Assembly (NCBI GenBank): GCA_964440805.1
Contig: CAYTTR010000001.1
Location: 124,001 to 188,000, forward strand
DNA: 64,000 nt
Reading direction: 5' to 3'
DNA from: CAYTTR01 sp964440805
Lineage (GTDB): Bacteria > Acidobacteriota > Aminicenantia > Aminicenantales > Aminicenantaceae
A program made the position numbers and the translations under genes. Under the pieces are notes generated by a model. The model was given only the letters and a program-made list of their open reading frames with translations. It did not search any database and was not told the origin of the DNA. Of the stretch, positions 53,000 to 61,964 are shown in pieces (position 1 is the stretch's first letter; every line of letters begins with the position of its first letter).

Positions 53000-53419
53000 T
53001 TATCTTATCCGCAAAGATCTTTCTTTTATCATTAAATCCTCAATGGTCATTCTTTTAAAAAAATCCAACAGAAGCTTATGAAGCTCCTCCCAAGCTGACT
53101 TTGCTCCACAATAATCCACTCGGCTACAATCCTCTTGTTCATCCAAGCAAGGAGCCGGCTTAAGCTCTTCTCCCAGAGCTTGATAAATATTAAGCAAATT
53201 AATCTCCCGGGGAGATTTCTTTAGATAATAGCCTCCCTTGGTTCCCCTTTTTCCTTCCACCAATCCATTAATTTGAAGCGGCTGAAGAATTTGCTTGGCG
53301 AACTTAGCTGATATATTTTGTGACTTTTCTACCTGGGATAAAGAAAGGAATTGACGGTCGTCTATTCCCAATTCAATGAGGATTCTTACAGCATAACGAA
53401 ACTTGGCCGGTAATTTCAT
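53000..53419 (-). CDS. Rrf2-family transcriptional regulator with IscR-like cysteines
   Basis: A 139-residue winged-helix regulator. The DNA-binding domain spans residues 1-65 (KFRYAVRILIELG, SAKFAKQILQPLQINGLVEGKRGTKGGY). Three cysteines at 91, 98 and 104 match the Fe-S ligand spacing of IscR, so it may sense an iron-sulfur cluster. It is convergent with the PP-loop gene and 2 nt downstream of the beta-lactamase-fold lipoprotein gene in the same direction, so it is probably co-transcribed with it. Targets are inferred. Confidence 0.88.
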   Translation of the reverse strand: MKLPAKFRYAVRILIELGIDDRQFLSLSQVEKSQNISAKFAKQILQPLQINGLVEGKRGTKGGYYLKKSPREINLLNIYQALGEELKPAPCLDEQEDCSRVDYCGAKSAWEELHKLLLDFFKRMTIEDLMIKERSLRIR

Positions 53420-53421
53420 GG

Positions 53422-54885
53422 CTATTGGATTTTTTCCGCTTCTAACCGCGATCTTTTCTGCCGCAGAACCAAACCGGTCACTTTTCCTTCTCTGTTTTTA
53501 AGAAATTGAATTTGGGTAAAGGGGCCGGTGGAGAAAAAAGTAGTTTGGGTCTCCAGATAGAATTTTGTGGGAGCCTGTCCGGTAGGCTGAACTAAAAGGT
53601 AATGTTCATGCGGTGAAACATCCAGGAAGTAGTCCTGGCTTACTCGGTACCTGCCCACATATTGCGACACGATTTCAGCCGGTAATTGGTATAAAGGTTT
53701 TTCTTCCGGTTGGAAATGAGGCCAGTGGTAGACCGAGGCTGCGGCTCTAAGTACTTCCTCAATAAGATAAATACCGTTACTGCTGTTGGTCATTACTACC
53801 ATTCCCTGGCCCAACTGGGGATAAAAGACAAAAAAACTGTCAAAACCGGAACAGTGACCTGAAAGAAGAAAATGAATCCCGTCTCCTTCTCCTTCTATAT
53901 GGACAGCCATGGCCTGAAGTCCCAGGTAAGGCGAGAGCATTTCCCTGGCCGTACGGGAAGAAATAACCGAAGCTCCTGTTCCTCTGGCCGTACTTACAAT
54001 CTCCAGGATCATCCCGGCGTAATCGGAAACCGTGGACCATAATCCAAGAGCTGCTTCTTCTGGATAAATCCTCCTTTCTCCTGGCAGAGGGTTGCCTTCT
54101 CTGTCATGTCCAGAGGTTGCTTGCGATTTCCAGGAGTCAGGCAAGGGATTTTGAAAGGTACTGTTTTCCATGGGAATCCTGTTAAGAATTACTTCATTCA
54201 TAATTTCAGGGAAAGAACGGCCGGTAATATCTTCTAAAAGGAGTTGAAGAATTACAAAACCGGCATCTGAACGTAAGACCTCTGATCCAGGTTCATAAGT
54301 TGGATACAAAGGCGGATTTTTAGCTGGTTCCTGTCCTTTAATAATTTGTGTCAAGCTGGGTAACGTTTCTTCCGTTTTATAGCCTGAAAATTCTACCTGG
54401 AAAAATCCAGCCGAATGTGTTAAAAGCCGCCTCAAGGTAATTTTTTCTTTAAGAAGAACATCATAGGAAGGAACTTTCCAACTCTTTAGATACTGATTGA
54501 TATCTTTATCCAGATCAATTACTCCCTGTTCCACATAATAAAGGCTTCCCAGGGCAGAAACAAACTGGCTCAAGTCTCCAGTTTGGAAAATTGTCTCCTT
54601 TGTCAAAGGCTGAGCAGTTTCTACATTTTCTACTCCATAATACTGTTCCCATTCTATTTCAAACCCATCCATTACAGCCATACTTACTCCCGGAACTTTG
54701 TAATATTGCATCCGGTCGTAAAGGTTCATTTTTTCTGGCTGTGTGCCTTTAAAAACAACTGCCTTCAAAAGACTATTCTCTACTTCCTTAATGCGCCGCT
54801 TGGTCAGGCTTTCCTCCGTCTCACAGGCATAAGAGAAAGCCAATATGAGAGTCAGGATCAGAAGATTTTTTAAGTTCCTACTCAT
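53422..54885 (-). CDS. Beta-lactamase-fold lipoprotein with altered SxxK motif
   Basis: A 487-residue lipoprotein (FSYAC lipobox, Cys21) in the serine beta-lactamase/class C esterase fold: VSMAVMDGFEIEWEQYYG, then IFQTGDLSQFVSAL where FQxxSxSK should be. The catalytic Ser and Lys are replaced (Asp104, Gln107), and the YxN motif reads RSD. A C-terminal extension of about 110 residues follows. It is therefore likely non-catalytic, a binding protein. The start is the ATG at 54885; the longer frame from 54942 lacks the lipobox at its N-terminus. Confidence 0.82.
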   Translation of the reverse strand: MSRNLKNLLILTLILAFSYACETEESLTKRRIKEVENSLLKAVVFKGTQPEKMNLYDRMQYYKVPGVSMAVMDGFEIEWEQYYGVENVETAQPLTKETIFQTGDLSQFVSALGSLYYVEQGVIDLDKDINQYLKSWKVPSYDVLLKEKITLRRLLTHSAGFFQVEFSGYKTEETLPSLTQIIKGQEPAKNPPLYPTYEPGSEVLRSDAGFVILQLLLEDITGRSFPEIMNEVILNRIPMENSTFQNPLPDSWKSQATSGHDREGNPLPGERRIYPEEAALGLWSTVSDYAGMILEIVSTARGTGASVISSRTAREMLSPYLGLQAMAVHIEGEGDGIHFLLSGHCSGFDSFFVFYPQLGQGMVVMTNSSNGIYLIEEVLRAAASVYHWPHFQPEEKPLYQLPAEIVSQYVGRYRVSQDYFLDVSPHEHYLLVQPTGQAPTKFYLETQTTFFSTGPFTQIQFLKNREGKVTGLVLRQKRSRLEAEKIQ

Positions 54886-54945
54886 TGTATTTTTGTTTAT
54901 ACCAGAGTATCTCCCCTCTGTCAAAATCTCCCCCTTATGCATTCC

Positions 54946-57285
54946 TTATACTTGGAATAGACGAACAAAAGTCTTTTCAATATCCTTTTTCAGGCATTCT
55001 TTGATTTCGCCTTTGGCAGAAAAATAAAGAACCTGCCATCCTTGATTAACGATCTGCCTGAGTACATTCATTTGAGTCTCAAGTCGTCGGGGATCGGCCT
55101 TGATGAAAGGGTCATCAAGGATAAAAAATCCTTTTTCATTTTCCAGGAGAATCTTTCCCAGAGCCAAACGGATAGAAAAATACAGCTGGTCATAAGCTCC
55201 GGCAGACAATTGATCAGCCAGGAGCCATTCTTCATTGTTTAGAGCAACTTTGATAGTCTCTATCTCCTGATCAAAAACAACCTGGTTGTAACGTCCCTTA
55301 GTAACCATGAAAAATATTTCCGAAACAGGGCTTTTTTTACCGAAAAGGGCTGCGATTTTGCTTTTTTCTTCGGCTTCAATCTCTTCAAATACTTTTAAGG
55401 TATCAAGGACAGCTTCGGTCTGTCTGTCCAATTCTACTCTGAAATTAACAAGTTTTTCCTCTACAGCCCTTAAATCCACCGTAGTCTCAACCGGGATAAA
55501 TTCATTTTCCAGTTCAAGGCTATTGATTTCCCTTTCCACTTCTGACAACTCTTTTCGGAAAGTTTTCATTTGCTGTCTGATTTCCTCTATCTTTAATCGA
55601 AGATTATCTTTTCTATTTTTTTCTTCTTCCCTTTTCTTTTCATTAAAGTCAATTCCTCTGGCTTTCTCCTTGTAACCCTCAAGTTTCTTGAGTTTTTCGC
55701 CCCAGAATAATAATTTGTCTTCCTTTCCTTTCTCCTGACCGGGAAAGATGTGAGCAAGAGAATTCCGCCAAACTTTAATTCTATTTTCAATCTCTTGTTT
55801 TTGCTTTAGGTTTTGGCTGTAAATTTCCAAACTTTCCACTCTGGACCTCAACTTCACTTCTTCAATCTTTCGTTGAAACCCCTTGAGCTTTTGTTTAATT
55901 TCTGTGAGTTCTTTCTTTTCAATTTCTTCCAGGTTAGTCCTCAAATGTTTATCCTTGACCCGAAGATCATTCAATATGTTGGCTTTTTGTCTCCAGCTTT
56001 CATCAATGAAAGCAAATTTCTCCCATAATTCCTTAGGGCTTGAAGCTGGAATACCGGTTAACGATGATTCTTTTTGGAGAGAAATCCATAATTGATCCAC
56101 CCGAGAACGACACCAGTTAGCTTTTAAGAAAAGGATAAAAAGAAAACCAGCTAATAAAATTCCTCCGATAAGTGGGACGGAAATAACCTTAACCGGATGA
56201 ACAATATAAGCCAAAGCCGTCAATCCGCTCACAACCAATGCAATTTTTATCAATTTGTTAATTTCTTTAGCATTTGCCTCTTTTCTTTGACAAGCCTGCT
56301 CATCTCTTTCATAATTTTCCAATTCCAACCTCAGTCCCTGATTGATCCTCTCCTTTTTTCTTTCCAGCTCCTTGAATTCTCTTTCTACCTTCTTTAATGT
56401 TTCTTCTGTTTTCTGTAGCTCTTCTTGAATGACTCCCGCCTTTTCCTGTAAATAATTCTCTGTTTCTTTAACTCTCTCCATTTCAGTCTGCCATTCCCAC
56501 CAGCTATTTCTCTCTTCTTCTGTAAAAAAAGACAGTCCCTGCAGAGTTCTTTGACTTGACTTGATTTTTTCGAAAATTTCTTTTGCTTTCAAATAGCTAT
56601 CCCTCAAGCGGGCTTCCCCCAGTCTATCCAACATTTCTTCAGCCTGTCTTAATTCATCTTCCAATCTGACCAGAGATTGTTCTTTCTTTTCAATGTCTTC
56701 CTTTTCTGCCCTGTCCAGAAGCATCATTATCTTCTGGTATAATTCATCTGCTTTGTTTCTCTTGGCTTTGACTTTTCCATATCGCTGATCGTTTGAAAGA
56801 CCGGCAGTTGAGCTGGCTGCAGTCAATTTACCGAGATCCTTCAGTTTATTTTTAATGGCCTCAATTTTTTCTGTTCTTAAACCGGTTAAACGATCAGTAA
56901 GAGATGTATAAAAACGGCTTTCTTCATTTTTCTTCCTCTCTTCCTCCCGGGCAATTGAAAGCCTGCTGTTCCTGATGACAAAAATATTATCTGCTTCTTC
57001 AGCCGATATTCCCGCCAGCTCCGGCAAGCTTCCGGCTTCGGGAAACTTCACCCTAAGGTTTTCTCTTGTTTCCAAGATAACATAGCCCTCAGGTTTTTCC
57101 TCAACCCGCTCTATCTTCTCAAATTTTTTGGCTGCTTTTTGAAAAAGCAACTTGAGAAGCGCTTCAATAGTAAGTGTTTTTCCCTCTTCGTTTTCTCCCC
57201 AAAAAAGATTAAAACCGGTAAGCTCTCTCTTTCCTCTTATTTTCAAAGGGCCGTAACTTTGGATGAAAAATTCTTTAATCCTCAT
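54946..57285 (-). CDS. YhaN/SbcC-like SMC-family ATPase
   Basis: A 779-residue ABC-type ATPase with long coiled coils. Walker A is WGENEEGKTLTIEA at about residues 29-42; after roughly 600 residues of heptad-rich coil with an internal membrane-like hydrophobic stretch (IALVVSGLTALAYIV, near 345), the signature DQLSAGAYDQLYFSIRLALGK and Walker B FFILDDPFIKADP lie near the C-terminus. The hydrophobic pair in the middle is characteristic of YhaN rather than SbcC. It works with the nuclease gene upstream (9-nt gap), probably in DNA-end processing; the substrate is unproven. Confidence 0.87.
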   Translation of the reverse strand: MRIKEFFIQSYGPLKIRGKRELTGFNLFWGENEEGKTLTIEALLKLLFQKAAKKFEKIERVEEKPEGYVILETRENLRVKFPEAGSLPELAGISAEEADNIFVIRNSRLSIAREEERKKNEESRFYTSLTDRLTGLRTEKIEAIKNKLKDLGKLTAASSTAGLSNDQRYGKVKAKRNKADELYQKIMMLLDRAEKEDIEKKEQSLVRLEDELRQAEEMLDRLGEARLRDSYLKAKEIFEKIKSSQRTLQGLSFFTEEERNSWWEWQTEMERVKETENYLQEKAGVIQEELQKTEETLKKVEREFKELERKKERINQGLRLELENYERDEQACQRKEANAKEINKLIKIALVVSGLTALAYIVHPVKVISVPLIGGILLAGFLFILFLKANWCRSRVDQLWISLQKESSLTGIPASSPKELWEKFAFIDESWRQKANILNDLRVKDKHLRTNLEEIEKKELTEIKQKLKGFQRKIEEVKLRSRVESLEIYSQNLKQKQEIENRIKVWRNSLAHIFPGQEKGKEDKLLFWGEKLKKLEGYKEKARGIDFNEKKREEEKNRKDNLRLKIEEIRQQMKTFRKELSEVEREINSLELENEFIPVETTVDLRAVEEKLVNFRVELDRQTEAVLDTLKVFEEIEAEEKSKIAALFGKKSPVSEIFFMVTKGRYNQVVFDQEIETIKVALNNEEWLLADQLSAGAYDQLYFSIRLALGKILLENEKGFFILDDPFIKADPRRLETQMNVLRQIVNQGWQVLYFSAKGEIKECLKKDIEKTFVRLFQV

Positions 57286-57294
57286 TTATCCAAA

Positions 57295-58362
57295 TTAATC
57301 TAATCCCATCATTGCCTTGATGGTTAATTCCCGCATCAATTTCTTTTTTTCAGCAGATACTTGTAAAAGGGCCAGCTTTTTTTCGAACTCCTGAAAAAGA
57401 TCCTTTCCCAGGATGGATCCGATATCCCTAAATTCAAATTGCGGGTCTTCTGCATCTATTTTTTGTTTTTGGATTAAATCTTCGACTGCCTGGGACAGTT
57501 CCTTTTCAGTCAAGCCAACTCTTTCACCATCTAGATAGCCGTCTACAATTAAAATGGCCTTGGCTTGTGAATCTATTCCGGAGAGAGAATTCTTTATCCT
57601 TGCTAAAGGATTTTTGTCGGCAAAAGGATCCAGAGTAACTTTGATTTCCTGGTAATGAAAGGTTTGAAGACTGAACTCTTCCGGCGGATTTCCCGGAACA
57701 AGCAAATTGGCTTTGCGAATTCCCTTTTCCTTCCTGGTTACCGAAACCGGTGAGCCGGGATAGACGAAGTAACCTCCGTTATTTAAACGATAAACATCAT
57801 AGCGGGAGTGGAAATGTCCGGCCAGAATGCAATTGACAGGCAATTCCTGAAAATCGGACAATTTGACTGGCATGTATCTTCTATCCCCTTCTTCACCGAA
57901 ATCATACCGGGAAAAAAAAGCATCCAAAAGCTCACCGTGATAGAGAAGGATGTTGTACTTATCAGAAGAGAGCTCGGTTTTTAATTGATTGAGACGGGAA
58001 AGAATGTATTCTCTTCCCTTATCCTGATAAATCAGACCGGTAATGACTACTCCTTCTATTTCCGCTGACCGAAAATCTTCTCTGAAATAGTCGACATCAC
58101 TTCCGAAATAATAACCTTCCACATATGAATCCTGATCATGATTTCCAGGAAGAATATAGGTTTTAAATCCTTTGCCTGTGAACAAATCTCTGATTTTCGG
58201 CCGGAGGCGTTCAGCATCAGCCTCCCGGTCGAACAGGTCTCCGGCAATCAGCAAAAGATCGGCCTTTCTTTTTTTTACTTCTTCAAGTAAAACCAGCATA
58301 GCTTCCCAGCGCTCATCTCCTTCTTCTCTCAAATGAAGGTCAGCAGTGTGAATTATTTTCAT
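57295..58362 (-). CDS. YhaO/SbcD-like DNA repair exonuclease
   Basis: A 355-residue calcineurin-fold nuclease (MRE11 family). Metal ligands are visible: IIHTADLHL, LIAGDLFDRE, ILPGNHDQDS, LLYHGELL and LAGHFHSRYD. In SbcCD-type complexes the nuclease opens hairpins and trims ends under control of the ATPase. It is the first gene of the pair, so both should be made together. Divergent from a Tat-signal radical-SAM gene. Confidence 0.92.
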   Translation of the reverse strand: MKIIHTADLHLREEGDERWEAMLVLLEEVKKRKADLLLIAGDLFDREADAERLRPKIRDLFTGKGFKTYILPGNHDQDSYVEGYYFGSDVDYFREDFRSAEIEGVVITGLIYQDKGREYILSRLNQLKTELSSDKYNILLYHGELLDAFFSRYDFGEEGDRRYMPVKLSDFQELPVNCILAGHFHSRYDVYRLNNGGYFVYPGSPVSVTRKEKGIRKANLLVPGNPPEEFSLQTFHYQEIKVTLDPFADKNPLARIKNSLSGIDSQAKAILIVDGYLDGERVGLTEKELSQAVEDLIQKQKIDAEDPQFEFRDIGSILGKDLFQEFEKKLALLQVSAEKKKLMRELTIKAMMGLD

Positions 58363-58491
58363 TACCCTTAACTGGATTAGCTTTTTGTTTGCAAAAATTT
58401 CTATCCGTTTTGTTTTTTATTATAATAACAAAAAAAGGGACTTTAAATCTTTATTTATTCTGATAATATAAAATCAGGGGTAAAAGATAAC

Positions 58492-59607
58492 ATGAAAGAA
58501 AATTACTCAAGAAGAAAGTTTATGGAGGGATGTTTTGCTTTTTTTATACTTGGGTTAGGAGGAAATAAATTGAATTTATTTTCCAAATCTCCTTTAAATC
58601 CGCAACCTCCGGCTTCTGGTAACAGGATGACTTCAGGCCTTAAATCCGAAAGTACAATAAAGAACCGGTTGAGCCCAAATCCTGAATTCAAGCCTGCCTA
58701 TTTAGAGCTGCATCGGAAAGGTGAACTGAAAAAAAGAGGAGAAAGGCTTTGGGAGATTATGAAAAACTGCCGCCTTTGTCCCCGTGAATGCGGAGCAGAC
58801 AGACTTAACGGAGAAAAAGGCTTTTGCGGATCAACCTCAGAGCTCCAAATATCCTCATTTCATCCACATTTTGGAGAAGAAAGGTCTCTGGTGGGAAAGG
58901 GAGGTTCTGGAGCCATTTTTTTTACCAACTGCAGTTTGAGATGCGTCTTCTGTATTAACTGGGAAATTAGCCAGGGAGGAATGGGTTCCCATCGAACTAT
59001 TGATGAGCTATCCGGAATGATGATCAGCTTACAAAAAACAGGTTGTTCCAATATCAATGTAGTAACTCCCACTCATTACCCGGCCCATATTGTCCTGGCT
59101 CTTGATAAAGCTGCCGCCAAAGGACTGAAAATCCCTCTTGTTTACAATACTTGTGGCTGGGAAAGGCTGGAAATTCTTAAAATTCTGGATGGAGTGGTAG
59201 ATATCTATCTTCCTGACTTTAAATACTGGGAGGGAGAAAAAGCAGCCCGCTATTCTTCAGAAGCAGAAAGTTATCCAGAGGTAACCCGTCAGGCCCTTCT
59301 GGAAATGCACCGCCAAGTAGGAGTAGCCAAGCCGGCTGCCAATGGTTTGATGTACAAGGGTTTAATGATCCGCCACCTGGTCATGCCCAACAGGGTATCC
59401 GGGACTAAAGACATTCTCGAATGGATTTCTCAAAATCTTCCCAAGGACACGTATATTAATATAATGTCTCAATACCGGCCCACCTATAAAGCCTTCGATT
59501 ATCCTGAAATAGCGCGGAAAATATCACGCAAAGAATACCGGGAAGCAATTCAGTGGGCCAAGGAGGCAGGTTTAACCAACCTGGATATTCAAGGATACCA
59601 CTGGTAA
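58492..59607 (+). CDS. Radical-SAM protein (PflA-like, COG1313 group) with Tat-like N-terminus
   Basis: A 371-residue protein. The N-terminus NYSRRKFMEGCFAFFILGLGG is a twin-arginine-type signal with a hydrophobic stretch. A Cys-rich segment (Cys93, 96, 100, 112; NCRLCPRECGADRLNGEKGFCG-like) precedes the radical-SAM motif CSLRCVFC (Cys147, 151, 154), and a final IMSQYRPTYKAFDYPEI segment matches uncharacterised PflX-like proteins. Function unknown; most relatives are cytoplasmic, so the Tat-like leader is odd. The ribosome site (AGGGG) is 12 nt from the ATG. Confidence 0.85.
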   Translation: MKENYSRRKFMEGCFAFFILGLGGNKLNLFSKSPLNPQPPASGNRMTSGLKSESTIKNRLSPNPEFKPAYLELHRKGELKKRGERLWEIMKNCRLCPRECGADRLNGEKGFCGSTSELQISSFHPHFGEERSLVGKGGSGAIFFTNCSLRCVFCINWEISQGGMGSHRTIDELSGMMISLQKTGCSNINVVTPTHYPAHIVLALDKAAAKGLKIPLVYNTCGWERLEILKILDGVVDIYLPDFKYWEGEKAARYSSEAESYPEVTRQALLEMHRQVGVAKPAANGLMYKGLMIRHLVMPNRVSGTKDILEWISQNLPKDTYINIMSQYRPTYKAFDYPEIARKISRKEYREAIQWAKEAGLTNLDIQGYHW

Positions 59608-59615
59608 AAAAATAT

Positions 59616-59677
59616 AGTTTATTAAATTTTATAATTAAATTTTATCTAAAATTAGACTTTTATCTGAATAGGGCAGG
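59616..59677 (+). repeat. Right-half fragment of the 155-bp MITE-like repeat
   Basis: agtttattaaat...ttatctaaaat through ggcaggttag aligns with the right half of copy D (about 27697-27758), sharing AGTTTATTAAATT and TTATCTAAAAT and the outer CAGGTTAG. The left half is missing. The convergent gap 59608-59791 has nothing else recognisable. Confidence 0.7.
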
Positions 59678-59791
59678 TTAGTAAAAGCAGTGGGAATATT
59701 TTCTAACCCAATAATTGAACTCCCCTACAAAGAATACGTTTCTTTTGTTCAACTAATTCATCTAAGTTTTCCGGGACAAATCTAAGTGAAA

Positions 59792-61846
59792 TCATTTACA
59801 AAACCTTTCCAGCCATCCAATTACTGTTTCATGCCAGAGAATACTGTTGTGAGGCTTGAGAACCCAGTGGTTTTCATCCGGGAAATAGAGAAACTTACTG
59901 GGAATTCCCAGTCTCTGAAGAGCGGTGAAAGTTGAGATTCCCTGGGTAGCCACAACCCGGAAATCAAGAGCCCCATGAATAACCAGCATTGGAGTTTTCC
60001 AGTTCTTTACAAACCTCACCGGATTATGTTTTTCATAACCTTCTGGGTTTTCCCAGGGAGTTCCTTCATGGTCCCATTCTGGAAACCATAGTTCTTCAGT
60101 ATTAAAATAAGCTATTCTTTCATCCAAGTTTCCGTCATGGTTGACTAAGCAGCGGAACCTGTCCGGCCATTGTCCGGCAATCCAGTTAATCATATAACCG
60201 CCGAAAGAGGCGCCGAGGGCAGCCACCCGATCTCCATCCATCCACGGATAACCCTCTAAGGCTGCCTTCAGTCCTTTTTTCAGGTCTTCTAAGGGCTTTC
60301 CACCCCAATTTCCCCTGATGGAATCAGTGAGGTCCTGTCCATAACCAACAGAGCCATGAAAATCTACCATAACTGCAGCAAAGCCGGCGCCAGCGTAGAC
60401 CTGGGGATTCCACCGGTAATGAAAATTATTACCAAAGGAACCTTGCGGACCTCCATGAATTAGGAAGGCCACAGGGTATTTCTTTTGGGGATCAAAATCC
60501 ACTGGTTTGACTATATAACAGTAAACTGTTTCTTCATTCCAACCTTTAAAGGTGAACTGTTCGAAATCTCCCAATCGGGTTGATGCCAGTTTTTGGTCGT
60601 TTATTTTGGTAATTCTTTTTAAATCAGACCCGTCTGGAAGAACAGAATAAAGTTCAGCCGGAGATTTCAGGTGATCAAGGGAAAAAAATATGCGGCCTTC
60701 TGCAGCAGAGGGAGAAGTTATATGACCATCCTTGATAACAACCCTGACTTCTCCGCTTACCGCATCAATAGCAAAAAGTGAAACCTGGCCCAGGTTTGGG
60801 GCAGTGGCTAAAAGTGTTTTTCCATCCGGCATCCAGTTGAGAGAAGAAGGCGAACGATCCCAATCTTCTGTTAAAATCCTCAGGCTGCCTTGCTTCCAAT
60901 CTCTGAGAATCACCCGGAAGCGGTCGGATTCATAACCAGGACGTCTCATAGCCAGATAAGCCAAGGTTTTACCGTCCGGAGAAAATACAGGTAGAGTATC
61001 CCAGGCCTTGTTGTTTTCTGTTAGACACTCCGGCTTCTGGGAACCATCCAGGGGGACATAAAAAAGATTGAAATCAGTTGACCAGGCCTCTTCCCTGCCG
61101 GCGTCCTTTGCCGTAAAAACCAAGCCTTTTCCATCAGGAGTAAAACTTATCTCTTCAGGTCCTCCAAACGGCTTTGAAGGAGTATCAGCTTCCATCCCAG
61201 GCATTAAATCCAAGGGAGTTCCTCCTTCTACCGGCATAACAAAAAGATGTGAACGGCGGCCGTCTTTCCAGGTATCCCAATGCCTGATAAACAAACTGTC
61301 AAAAATCATACCGTTTGATTTTTTAGCTGCTCTTTTTTCCAATTTAATTTTAGTATCTTCAAATTTTTTCAAGGCAGGAAAAACTTCCATGGTAAAAGCA
61401 AGATGCTTGCCGTCCGGACTGACTAATAGATTGCCTACATCTAAGGGAAGGGAGGTGACTGATTCCGCCTCCCCTCCTGAAATCCGGATCTTCCATACCT
61501 GAACCGAACCGGAGCGAGAGGATAAAAACCAGATCAACTGGCCGCAGGGAGACCAGCGGGGATTAAAATCTGCAGCCGGATGAGAGGTTAAACGCCGGAG
61601 AGATGAACCATCAGTCCCTATCAACCAAAGATCGGTTCTTCCCTGGTTAGCTTCCAAATCAGTAGTTCTCAGAGTAAAAACTATCCATTTTCCATCTGGA
61701 GAAACTTGAGGATCATATATTCTGTCCATGGCCAGCATGTCATGGACAGAAAAGGGATGAGATTCCAGGCTATAAAATAATGACGAAAAAGAGGAAAGGA
61801 TTACAAACAGAAAAAATACTTTCACTAACGAACGGTCATAAATCAT
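59792..61846 (-). CDS. S9-family prolyl oligopeptidase-like peptidase, secreted
   Basis: A 684-residue serine peptidase. The N-terminal half (to about residue 410) is a WD40/TolB-type beta-propeller with PDGKWIVFTL, SPDGKHLAFT and SPDGKTLAYL repeats; the C-terminal alpha/beta-hydrolase has the nucleophile in GASFGGYM, the acid in HGALDFRV and the catalytic His in PDENHWVL. A hydrophobic signal (VFFLFVILSSFSSLFYS) directs it out of the cytoplasm. Acyl-peptide hydrolase or dipeptidyl-peptidase activity is likely. GGAGG precedes the ATG. Confidence 0.93.
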   Translation of the reverse strand: MIYDRSLVKVFFLFVILSSFSSLFYSLESHPFSVHDMLAMDRIYDPQVSPDGKWIVFTLRTTDLEANQGRTDLWLIGTDGSSLRRLTSHPAADFNPRWSPCGQLIWFLSSRSGSVQVWKIRISGGEAESVTSLPLDVGNLLVSPDGKHLAFTMEVFPALKKFEDTKIKLEKRAAKKSNGMIFDSLFIRHWDTWKDGRRSHLFVMPVEGGTPLDLMPGMEADTPSKPFGGPEEISFTPDGKGLVFTAKDAGREEAWSTDFNLFYVPLDGSQKPECLTENNKAWDTLPVFSPDGKTLAYLAMRRPGYESDRFRVILRDWKQGSLRILTEDWDRSPSSLNWMPDGKTLLATAPNLGQVSLFAIDAVSGEVRVVIKDGHITSPSAAEGRIFFSLDHLKSPAELYSVLPDGSDLKRITKINDQKLASTRLGDFEQFTFKGWNEETVYCYIVKPVDFDPQKKYPVAFLIHGGPQGSFGNNFHYRWNPQVYAGAGFAAVMVDFHGSVGYGQDLTDSIRGNWGGKPLEDLKKGLKAALEGYPWMDGDRVAALGASFGGYMINWIAGQWPDRFRCLVNHDGNLDERIAYFNTEELWFPEWDHEGTPWENPEGYEKHNPVRFVKNWKTPMLVIHGALDFRVVATQGISTFTALQRLGIPSKFLYFPDENHWVLKPHNSILWHETVIGWLERFCK

Positions 61847-61948
61847 TTGCTTCCTCCAAAATTTCTTTTTCTTTAAAATACGATGTTTTCTGGATAAATT
61901 GCAATAGTTCCAATAACGAAAAGATTCTGCAAAATATATTTTTTTTGC

Positions 61949-61954
61949 TATAAT
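61949..61954 (+). promoter_or_regulatory. Extended -10 element placing the kinase mRNA start close to its ATG
   Basis: TGCTATAAT contains a perfect TATAAT (61949-61954) with the TGN extension. Exactly 10 nt lie between it and the ATG at 61965, and there is no ribosome-binding sequence, so the mRNA would have a leader of only a few bases. Confidence 0.55.
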
Positions 61955-61964
61955 TTATCTTCTT

